Of a DNA stretch of 64,000 nt, positions 1 through 9,133 are shown one piece after another. The notes under the pieces were generated by a model. It saw only the letters and a list, made by a program, of their open reading frames with translations. It had not been told where the DNA came from and did not search any database. The DNA comes from Sipunculus nudus. Taxonomy: Eukaryota; Annelida; Sipuncula; Golfingiida; Sipunculidae. Positions within the stretch are counted from its first letter, which is position 1. Every line of letters starts with the position of its first letter. Position numbers and translations under genes: made by a program. The DNA is taken from the NCBI GenBank assembly GCA_026874595.1, contig CM049321.1, positions 15,333,479 through 15,397,478 on the forward strand, given 5' to 3'.

Positions 1-1440
1 CGGTGTTTTTTATACAAGAAAATCTCAGACAATAGTCACGAAATGTATGACTTCTGTTACAAATTGCAGTCGCTAAAGATCGTTGCTCAGGTGTAATCGG
101 GCCTGTTAATCCACAAGTGAGGTCTCAGAGAATGAAAACAGGCGCATCTAGTTTTATCTCCCATTAAACTCACAGTTTTCCCTTGGTGCTTAGATTTCCG
201 CTTATTATCTCTGCCAGGAGGGCATGCGTTCTTTTCCGTTCGAGTGCTTGTGCTGGTCCACAACATAACTCACGTAAAAATGAAAGAATCTTCTGAAACA
301 ATAAGTGCATTTCGGGAATTTGCCAAGAAAGAACTGATTAGCTTTTATTGCGGATCAGGCACATAATCCGGATCAAGGAACGCCATCAAGGAATATTCTC
401 AAATGTTCAGTCACTTATGTTCAAATGACCTTGGACTTTGGGCTGAATAAGTGAATGGTGTTTGCATTCATTTGGGGGCAGATTTCTAGTTTTTACGCTC
501 TTCAGTCGGTTCAACATATCTTGAGAGCGACGAAATTAATAACTCCAAAAGCTGCTTGTGGAGACATGTTGCAGATTCATATCATTTGAATACCACCATG
601 ATCTATATTTTTGCAAATATTTCGCAATCAGATAGGTTTAATTGATCTTTATTGTCAAAATTACCTGATTCTTTCTCACTGTCGCAATATTTTTTCTCGT
701 TAAGGAAACCAAAAACCAGGTAAATTTTAAAAATGGACTGAATTGTCTTACCCTTTAGTCTATTTTTTAGGAGCGGAAATCCTACACTTGGAAAAACTCC
801 GCTCAGTAAAGATTTATTTTCATTGGTTTAATGGCGATAGATCTAGCTTTAAAACATTTGGTTTTCTTGAACGATTCAACTTGTGTAAGCTTTAACGTAG
901 CACTAAAAATACCTTACTGGACTTTTTTAGAACGGGTTAATTTCACACTTGGTGTAAATTCAGTCCATAAAAATTCAGAGAGATGGATTAAGCCTGAAAA
1001 AAGTCAGTTTTCTTTTTCGATGCACCTTCTATTTTTTCAAAAAATGAAGTTCTACGTTGACTCTTACTTTGCAATGGTTAAGCCTAAATGGAAGTTTCAT
1101 CAAAGCAGACCAATGCATTATTTTAACAGCGAATATACGCGTCAGCAGTAATGTGTACGTTTTTCGCATTATTTCACTGTAGGGTAGCCAAGGACAGAAA
1201 AATCGCTTATATAAACAATCAATTTGCGTCAAATAGCGACCACACTAGCTGTAAAAGCTTTTGATCTGTAGCATCAAGATGGCAGTTTTTCGATTACAAT
1301 CAATGTACATGTATATTAAGAGAACATTTAGAATGAACATAAACGGCTGTAATTTTAAAACCTTAAAAGACAAAGAATTGCTTGATGTGTATCAATTGTT
1401 GTTATTTTACACGCGGTTTACGATATATTTAGTGATGCCA
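1..1440. other. Non-coding DNA, nothing recognised
   Basis: Low-GC sequence with no open frame that resembles a known protein. The longest frame (831-1151, + strand, 106 codons) has no recognisable domain, no coding-like composition and no supporting splice sites, so I leave it uncalled. No repeat structure was seen by eye. Confidence 0.5.
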
Positions 1441-1452
1441 TCGGGTAAGTGG

Positions 1453-1476
1453 TGACGTCATCATTATATGACGTCA
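1453..1476. promoter_or_regulatory. Pair of full CRE palindromes
   Basis: The 8-bp palindrome TGACGTCA occurs twice, at 1453-1460 and 1469-1476, with start points 16 bp apart. This is the full cAMP-response element recognised by CREB/ATF bZIP proteins. No gene is visible next to it, so a regulatory role is only a possibility. Confidence 0.35.
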
Positions 1477-1555
1477 TAACCGAAAAATGCGCGTTAATAT
1501 TCAAATGCGGATATATTTTTTTAGTCTCATTAAGACATTAAACATTTTGTAATAA

Positions 1556-1896
1556 GGCCAAAAAAAATAAATAAAAGGTATGGTTCTTAGGCACCGCCCG
1601 CATCAATTTTAAACCCCCACATCAAACATTTTCATTTTGATTTTTCATAGAAACTTACCAATTATGAGCTGCAGCCGCTCGGACATTTCCTTCAAGAAAA
1701 TAAAATCATACAATTTCATTTGTTATGTAGTGCTTTTACTTGTTTAGGAAAATAAATCTGTTATTATCATGCTTTTCCCTTATCATTTGACAATATTATC
1801 GAAACATATAAAAAAAAAAATATAAAAAACCCGCCCGCCCGCATTGATTTCTGAAAAAAAATGTCTGAGAACCATACCTTTTTTTTTATTTTGGCC
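1556..1896. mobile_element. MITE-like element with terminal inverted repeats
   Basis: The segment at 1556-1590 (GGCCAAAA, an A-rich run, then GGTATGGTTCTTAG) recurs inverted at 1865-1896 with few differences, enclosing about 340 bp with no coding capacity. That is the structure of a short non-autonomous DNA transposon. No clear target-site duplication could be read, and the family is not recognised. Two C-rich GCCCGCAT motifs inside are in direct, not inverted, orientation. Confidence 0.5.
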
Positions 1897-3333
1897 TGAT
1901 ATTTTCGCCCCGACCAGAACACAGACGTCTGTACAAATGTTGTTTGTACAAGGCTTTACCATGCTCCCTTCTAACACTAAACACCATACGTTTTTAATCT
2001 AGAATGGTCGCTACTGGTCGCAAATTGGTTAGAACGGGAAGAAAACTTTACCCTGGTAGCCACCATGCTTATCATACGACATGAAGACTAATCTTACGCA
2101 TGACCTTATATTTAATTGCACTATCGAACCATCAGAAAACAAAATTAATTTTTTTTAAACGATTTTTAAAAAAAGATTGAAGAAGTAAGGCACAACTGCC
2201 AATGCATAATCACTGTTGACTAATTAGTTACATTTCAGTGTCATGAAATTGTCTCTTCCACTTAATTTATGGTGGAACAATATCAACCTGATAACAAACA
2301 ATCGAGAAAACAAGAGGCCACAAAAATTATACATATGGCTTCTAGTCAGTAATTTATACATTTCACATTAGGATTATTGGCTTTGTCAAGTGGGTCTAGA
2401 CAGAAATATTTTATTATTATCATACAACTGCGGCCCTAATATGAGCTCGTAATATTCCAATTCATATTGTGTAATATATGGTTATAGAATAAATGTTTAA
2501 GTTATCTTGAATTATGCATAGTAAAATAGCATTAAATAATAATTTGCATTTAGCTTTAGATGTAATACTAAAATAAACATACAGCACGAACAGCACACAT
2601 GACAAAGTAGTTCAGTATCTAAATCTGCGAAATTAGGAAGTAGGAGGAAATTACTAAAAATAAGCGCTAGATGGCCTTGAAATTGCATGTTTCCATTCAG
2701 AGTAGTCTCTAAAAAGTAATTAAAAATAAAGTCACCGGAAACAAATTAGAAATCTTTTTCTTTAAATGTTACCTAAATCCCTGCGAATTCTAATCTCCCT
2801 TCCTTCTGATGTGTAATTCCAGTGGACATGTAGGAAGTCCATCTAGTCTAAATTGGAGAAACCAATATCTTTTAGGAGAAATAAAATGAAAACGTCAGCA
2901 TCATTGGAATGACATTATTGGCTTTTAATTGCCAAATGTCTTATGAGATGGATTGACTTGGCAAGAAACAAAAAGAGGAACCTCACTGTAACGAGAAAAA
3001 AAGCTGTGGACAATTACATTTTTTTTCTATAACCCGATCCCAAGAATCAGCAACGCCGTAAGTGCTTTATAAATCTTTATCTTGTCTCCATTTCAATGTG
3101 CTGAAGTCTGCATGGAAGAATTAGATTTCAAAGTGGAATTTTATCCAGAATAGCTAGTCACTAGGCTTTTCTGTATAACAGTATGTAATTTTTAACAGTA
3201 GAGAACTTGCTGTAACTTAAAACTAGTCAACTTTAAATAACGGAAATTCTTCAAGGTTGTTTTTAAACATAGTTCCATTTTGCTTCACTTCTTCCTCTTT
3301 TGTAAACTTTATGCGGGAATCCCTACCAATGAT
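1897..3333. other. Non-coding DNA, nothing recognised
   Basis: AT-rich intergenic sequence. No open frame of interest, RNA gene or repeat was recognised. Confidence 0.45.
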
Positions 3334-3590
3334 TTGAGGATTTGGGAGTGGTCCAAAAAACGTTATTCCACTTTTAACTTTCGATACTCGTGTCCTCCCC
3401 TTGCCACAATATTCACTCTCCAGATGGGTTCTCGCCTTGACGACCGCTCCCATGTGGCATTCCCGTGCCCTATTCAAACCCGAACAGGTTAATTTTGCCA
3501 AGTTTCTAGAAACAGTTCATTAGAGCTAATTTGCATGCACAATAAAACACGGATGCCATAAGTCGCATGTCGAAATTATGGGTATACCGC
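3334..3590 (+). repeat. Dispersed repeat, copy 1 of an unnamed family
   Basis: This stretch is clearly related to 40963-41200 on the same strand. Both start with TGAGGATTTGGG followed by a GTCCA/GTTATTCC block and end with CGCATGTCGAAATTAT and GGTATAC. The middle is diverged, so these are old copies of one dispersed repeat. No terminal inverted repeats or coding capacity were seen. The overlapping small frames on both strands are not genes. Confidence 0.55.
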
Positions 3591-3680
3591 GTTTAGAAAC
3601 GTCGGGTCTTTCCCTGACTGAATTAGGATTTTGTTAATATTTTAAGATATTTCAGATAATGATAAATTTTATGAAGATAC

Positions 3681-3965
3681 CGACTTCTGTGACTTAGGGG
3701 TAGAGCACAGGAATTAAAACCGGGAGATCGTAAGTTCGAATCTCAGCCGAGGCTATTAGATCTTTCACGGTCGGCCCTCTCACAGGATAAGAGCTCTGTT
3801 TGCTTAATGGGAAGACTTTGCCCAACAGTCGTGTTTCACCCACAAACGACTGCGCCTTTCGGGAGTTCCTGGGTAGTTTTACCTAGCAACCGAGATGACA
3901 AACCAAAAGGACCCGCATGAGTGGTACAGCGAAGGAGTATCACTCTGCAGATGTACAACAAAGTA
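3681..3965 (+). mobile_element. tRNA-derived SINE copy (family A)
   Basis: A tRNA-like head has an A-box-like TGACTTAGGGG near 3690-3700 and a B box AGTTCGAATCTC at 3733-3744, then a non-tRNA body containing TTAATGGGAAG and GTGTTTCACCC. The head and body match the reverse complement of 43575-43830, so the two are copies of one SINE family. Its boundaries are approximate. Confidence 0.65.
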
Positions 3966-5050
3966 AAGCAAGCATTAAGAATGGAGGCGATTACCTCCAC
4001 AAGGAAAAAAATATTTTAAAGATAAAGTAAAACCCTTCTTGGCATCGAAAATACAAAAAAATACCTAAAAAAATTTTATTGGTTTATCTCAGAAATTATT
4101 TATTACATTTTAAAACCTCATTTTAATGACATGAATTTTTGGCCAATAAAGGTTATGGAATAAATAGCAAAGTATGTTAAATCAATCAATGAGAGCATTT
4201 GTTCAAAATTTCAAATGTTGAAAATTGAATATTTGCATGATTTAATGGCTATAGAATATATATAAATTTAAAAATAAAAATGAGATATTGCCAAAAATAT
4301 AAAATGTTATAAACGTATTAAATAAACAACCAGTATTTTAAAAGTACGCATGATTCCACATATAACAGTGCAGTGAACATCTTCAGCTTTCGAAATATGT
4401 ATATATCAATTGGTCCCATGACAGTTGAATCGGTGATATAAAGGAAAACACTGATGCAATATTTCGAAAATAACGAGTGATGTACCAAAATAAATGTATC
4501 TACAAATAGGAACAAAATAACCATGGGCCTATTCCACAATTTTAGAACAGTCCCTATGAAGAATTTACAAGCGTTAATGTACACTACGTTTTTTTCCCAT
4601 TTCTCATTTCCCATTTTCCCGAGACGGTCTGCCGCAGGGTTTAATGGGTGTCACGGCTCGTACAGTACATAGTATTGATGAATAACAAATCTCCTGACTA
4701 TACCGCCCAAGGGTCGTCGGGGGACAGGGAACAAGTCTAGTCGAGGCTCTCTCTACAGACTGGTGTCACGTGCCTTATTCCACCTTACCTCCCAAGCAAC
4801 TTATCAAAACCTAGCCAAGTATAATAAATAACTCCCCAGATGCCATTGGCACGAATCGAGGTTACAACTTATCCCGCTACAGGAAAAGCAAGGTCTGATA
4901 GTAGTAATCAAATCACGCCTGGCATCCCCCGTTAGCGACAGCACCACGGCCGGCAGAGGGTTTAGATGTCTCCGGCGCCTTCACTTGTGACTTGAGTCAT
5001 TTATACATATGTCATGGAGCCACAGGCAGCAAATCTGATATACATATATA
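3966..5050. other. Non-coding DNA; GC-richer patch near 4620-4980
   Basis: AT-rich sequence until about 4620, then a GC-richer patch to about 4980 that resembles a diverged repeat but matches nothing else in the window. No credible gene. Confidence 0.35.
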
Positions 5051-5051
5051 A

Positions 5052-5144
<93 letters not shown>
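5052..5144. repeat. (TA)n followed by (GA)n microsatellite
   Basis: An uninterrupted TA tract (5052-5106) changes directly into a GA tract (5107-5144). The same compound order is found again at 5947-6034. Frames across it encode only Tyr-Ile and Ser-Leu runs. Confidence 0.9.
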
Positions 5145-5146
<2 letters not shown>

Positions 5147-5394
5147 ATTATACAGTGGAATCCCGACTTGTCATCAACCAACAATTATGACCACTTTTCT
5201 TGGTCCCAAATATTTTTGTCATGTTTTTACCACAATTAAGAATTCCAAATTGCGAGCAACCCTATATTCAGATTGCATGTCATATTACAATTTGAAACTG
5301 ACTAAGTAAAGAAATATACACAAAATCGACAGCCGCGAAATTACAACCACATTGACATTTCATGTAGTTTTCTCGGCTCACCTGGACAGGAGTC

Positions 5395-5485
5395 TTATAA
5401 GCGAGGAAGGCGTTCTAGAGTCGGATTCGAACCCACAACCTAACGGTCACAAGTCCAGCTCCTTGGTCATTAGGCCGCTTGGTCC
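5395..5485 (-). mobile_element. tRNA-derived SINE head fragment
   Basis: Read on the minus strand, this carries a D-arm/A-box-like block (GCGGCCTAATGACCAAGG, plus coordinates about 5461-5482) and a B box GGGTTCGAATCC (about 5423-5435). The acceptor arms do not pair, so it is not a functional tRNA gene. The piece GACTTGTG, six bases, AGGTTGTGGGTTCGAA closely resembles the tRNA-like module in the 476-bp satellite monomer. Confidence 0.55.
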
Positions 5486-5511
5486 ACATGGTCCTTAATG
5501 TGGGGTCCCCC

Positions 5512-5512
<1 letters not shown>

Positions 5513-5565
<53 letters not shown>

Positions 5566-5600
5566 ATATATATATATATAATAATAATAATAATAATAAT
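5513..5600. repeat. (TA)n and (ATA)n microsatellite
   Basis: A TA tract from 5513, broken by a few irregular units, runs into ATA trinucleotide repeats ending near 5600. Confidence 0.9.
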
Positions 5601-5946
5601 TAGGAGCAAATTACTGTACCTGAAATCATAACTAACATTAAGACCGGAACTAATATGAAATTTAGTACGGGTTACCTCTTGATTCCGTCAGTAGCTATAG
5701 TATGTTTTATTTATAATAAAGAAGACCTAATAAAAACTAATTAAATTATATAACAAACTATATAATTATTGTAATAACGAAGACCTAAAAAGCAGTGATT
5801 TTGCTATAGTTATCGGTCATTTTCGTAATGGTCTTTAGTAGCAGCCGTGATTTAAAGGGCTTTGATAGGTCGACAATATATTTATTGAACTGTGTTCAAA
5901 CAATACGGTTACAAATAAGGAAATAAATAAATATATATGAATACAA

Positions 5947-5955
5947 ATATATATA

Positions 5956-6034
<79 letters not shown>
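5947..6034. repeat. (TA)n followed by (GA)n microsatellite, second copy
   Basis: TA repeats to about 6001, then GA repeats at 6003-6034, in the same order and orientation as 5052-5144. Confidence 0.9.
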
Positions 6035-6036
<2 letters not shown>

Positions 6037-6420
6037 TACATTTATATATTGGAATTTCGAAATGTAAAGATACACTTACTAATAAAAGCTCATCCGTTTG
6101 TTAAATCTGAGTTTGTAATTTAGAAGAACGGACATTGACATCAGTCAGTTCTGTTCAAATAAAACGTAAACGTTAATCTAGGAATCCAGCTGGAATATTT
6201 ACAAATCCTTGTGCACAATCATATTCGTGTTTAGGAAAACAGGAAAGCATTAACGAGCAAAATTGTGGTGGTAAAAACAAGCAAATATATAACTAGTAGT
6301 CAGACTCCGGTCCAGTGACACATAGATAAGCTTTTGATTTGAATTTATGGCGGCACTGATTGCGGGGTTAGTGTGATATAGGAAATCTGATTTCCTAGAG
6401 CTTTATTTGCTCGCTACAAT

Positions 6421-6680
6421 AAGATCTCCACTTTTACCGTGTCTTGCAATATCGAAAGTACACTTCTCAATATTGTGATACTTATGGTTACATTTCATGT
6501 TTCCTTATGCTTTACAATAAGCATTCTGCTGATAGAGCAATAATCTTTATACGATGTACAGAACAATGGATACAGGTCATTACATATAGAGGAAAGGGGT
6601 TAATAACAAACCATACGGATTTAGTTCACATAATAGGATAAAAAAATAATATTTCTAAGGACTCTATATAATTAGTTTAG
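6421..6680 (+). repeat. Old duplicated segment, copy 1
   Basis: This aligns over its whole length with 8406-8668 on the same strand, about 1985 bp away. Shared blocks include TAATAACAAA, CATACGGATTT and the AAGAT-TCC start. Identity is moderate, so the duplication is old or is a diverged dispersed repeat. Confidence 0.55.
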
Positions 6681-7742
6681 AGGCATATACACACTCATTT
6701 TTTCTTGTAAGAGACAGTCATGTTTCGCTAATGGATTGCCGAGTAGAGTACATCACAATAGTCCTTCAGGCACTAAGGTTTAGTATATACCCCTCTTTCC
6801 ACATAAACCCAGTTATTACCGTGACTTTCGAAATTTCAGGGCAAATTAAGATATGTTAAATTAAGGTTAAATTACTGGTATCGCTCAAATATATTGTAAC
6901 AAATACTTTAGTGTCCTTAAAATTAATTGAGACATATGTAAGAATATGAAACAAATGCGAAGTAGGACTATGGATGCACACATATAAGTGTAATTATAGT
7001 GTGTATACATATGATATTTCATCTAAACCTGCCGAAGTTTTCTCTCTAAGGAAATAGGCCTTGTGTTTGCTGAGAAAAGTGAGGTGGCCACCCCCCCCCC
7101 CACCCCCCCCGGCCCCACCCCGAGTGTTAGCCTATCCATAGAAATATGGACTTTCGCTCAAAAGCTGTTCCAGCATCCCGGGATACACACAAATCATATA
7201 AATGTATATATATACACATATAATTATATATTTATATTTAATATTTGTTATGCGAAATTAGGTGTCAATTAATTTTAATTTATCAGCACCAAAATTTCCA
7301 TATTTTTAAATTTTTTTAAAGGGCAGCATTTATAAATATTCAACCAAATACCATAATATATGATTTTCAATGAGACAATTGTCATAGAAATATGCCTTAT
7401 CATTCATTTGCCCAGTGCGAAATGCTCATTAAATTGAGAGAATATAGGGGAAAATGTAAAGCAAATCAGCAATAAACTGAATGACGGAATTATCTCGAAA
7501 TAGCTATGCGTTGTATTCCAATGAAAAATGGAGACTGAACAAAAGGATCATTTTGTCCCACTAATAAAATGTTTAACGGCATCTCCCCTGCCCCCACGAA
7601 ACATTCTCATTCTCGGAGAAATAAAACAATAACAAAATAACAAGAAACAGTGTCCACTGTGCAGTGGAGTAAGATAAAAACGTTTGAGGCCAACGTAAAT
7701 TGTGGAAAGATCGGTACTTTGATAATAGTGATTTGTGAATAA
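6681..7742. other. Non-coding DNA with a C-rich tract
   Basis: AT-rich sequence with a near-pure C run at 7089-7110. No gene or repeat family is recognised. Confidence 0.4.
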
Positions 7743-7987
7743 ACGGTATTTTATATTAACGAATTAGTGGAACAGCCAATAAGGAAATCCGATACAAATG
7801 AGTGCACTCGTGTAAAGGATATTTGCTCATAAAAGATGGCGTTTTGAACATCCTGTATGTAAATGTTGATTTATGGACAGACGGTATTTCGTATAAACGA
7901 TTGAGTGGAACAGACTACCAATCGGGAAAAAGACACTAATAAGTACAAAAGGGTAAAGGATATTTGCTCCTAAAGGATGGCGTTTTG
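7743..7987 (+). repeat. Diverged tandem duplication, 138-bp period
   Basis: 7743-7846 and 7881-7987 are related copies in the same orientation. Both begin ACGGTATT and end with GTAAAGGATATTTGCTC and GATGGCGTTTTG. Only two copies are visible. Confidence 0.6.
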
Positions 7988-8405
7988 TAAATGGAGTGAT
8001 TAGGCCGAGTCTGTTTATGACAGAATGCAAAGGACAAGTGGTTTCATCTTGGCCTGTTCGTGATCCATGGTGATAAAATATTCATAGATACCTAAGTGAT
8101 CTGTGTTGTAAATATCTCCCATGAGTGCGGCCTGGGTCTGGCGGTTGACTTGGTACATTTAGCAGGAACATCGCCTGTAATGCACGATGTACCAGTACAT
8201 TACCAAGGGAGACAGGTAATAAAAATTTATATTTCCTGTTTTATTTTCCAATAACAGTACTTCTTTAATTATTAACTTTTATAACTGCGCCACCATGATA
8301 TAATGTTTCCAATGTTGTTTTTGTTGGTTGATTGGATGGTTGGATTCCAAATTCGTGTACCAATAAACGCAGGAAGTTCATTAAGATCATTAACAGTAAG
8401 ATACT

Positions 8406-8668
8406 AAGATGTCCGCTTTTATCGTTTCTAGCAGTTTCATAATTGAACTTTTCTTTAAAAAACGCTGATAGTTACATTTTGATTCTTAAAGCTTTAAATT
8501 ATGGATTTCGCTGACTAAGATAGTCCTTGTAAGATGTCCGTAATAACAGATACAGTTCATTACATACTACAGAAAGGGATTTAATAACAAATCATACGGA
8601 TTTCAATCACATTACAGGGTAACATTATAATAATATATTGAATGGATATTGATAAATAATTTGGAGGA
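8406..8668 (+). repeat. Old duplicated segment, copy 2
   Basis: Partner of 6421-6680. The pair brackets the 7743-7987 tandem duplication and lies just left of the satellite array. Confidence 0.55.
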
Positions 8669-9035
8669 ATGGGATAAACCAGAAAGCAACAAAAATAAAT
8701 TAAGGATACATATAGGTCACTATAGAGTGTTCTTTAAACGAATCTAGAACATGAAATCTGGATGATCATGCTACATTGTTAATTTATACGATTATACATC
8801 ATTGTTGCAAGGGGAGATGCCTTTCCTCCCCGGACAGAATCCAACCAATTTGTAAGTATTTGGGAGAGGATTTGGTCAGCAACTCACCATGTTCACTCGT
8901 GTAGTGAAACATTAAATTTTGAATAGGGTTTTGACAGAGGTAAACAGGTAGCCGTAGGACAACACACATCTAGTATATATATAAATATAAGTATATATAT
9001 GTAACCGGATATACAAAAGCGTTCTTACTGGCCTT

Positions 9036-9066
9036 GCTAGTGAAGCTTGCTTTACTAGCGAAGCGG
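9036..9066 (+). repeat. Hairpin/duplicated A-box arm of the monomer
   Basis: Just upstream of and into the A box, CTAGTGAAGC and GCTTTACTAG form a 10-bp stem (one G-T pair) with a TT loop. The outer bases CTTG and CGAAG extend it with a bulge. The same stretch is also an imperfect direct repeat: CTAGTGAAGC then CTAGCGAAGC. A variant with CCAG in place of CTAG occurs in many units. Confidence 0.6.
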
Positions 9067-9133
9067 TATAACGACTGACTTGTGTGTCACAGGTTGCGGG
9101 TTCGAACACACATTCGGGTTCAGTGTCTATTTT
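9042..9133 (+). ncRNA. Representative tRNA-like Pol III unit of the satellite (predicted)
   Basis: In the first monomer the A box TAGCGAAGCGG (9056-9066) matches the consensus TRGCNNAGYGG at every position. The B box (9099-9109) matches GGTTCGANNCC at 10 of 11 positions. The 32-nt spacer is normal for a type 2 Pol III promoter. A T4 run at 9130-9133 is a possible terminator, giving a predicted RNA of about 90 nt. The T-stem does not pair properly, so it is tRNA-derived rather than a working tRNA. The same module recurs about every 476 bp to 39.6 kb. Transcription is inferred, not shown. Confidence 0.5.

Noticed and set aside
831-1151. 106-codon + strand frame
   Set aside because: No recognisable domain, an overlapping opposite-strand frame, and no flanking gene signals.
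4981-6041. Minus-strand frames with Tyr-Ile and Ser-Leu runs
   Set aside because: Direct translation of TA and GA microsatellites.
9042-9133. Array of functional tRNA genes
   Set aside because: The A and B boxes are fine, but the T-stem and acceptor arm do not pair, so the product cannot fold as a normal tRNA.
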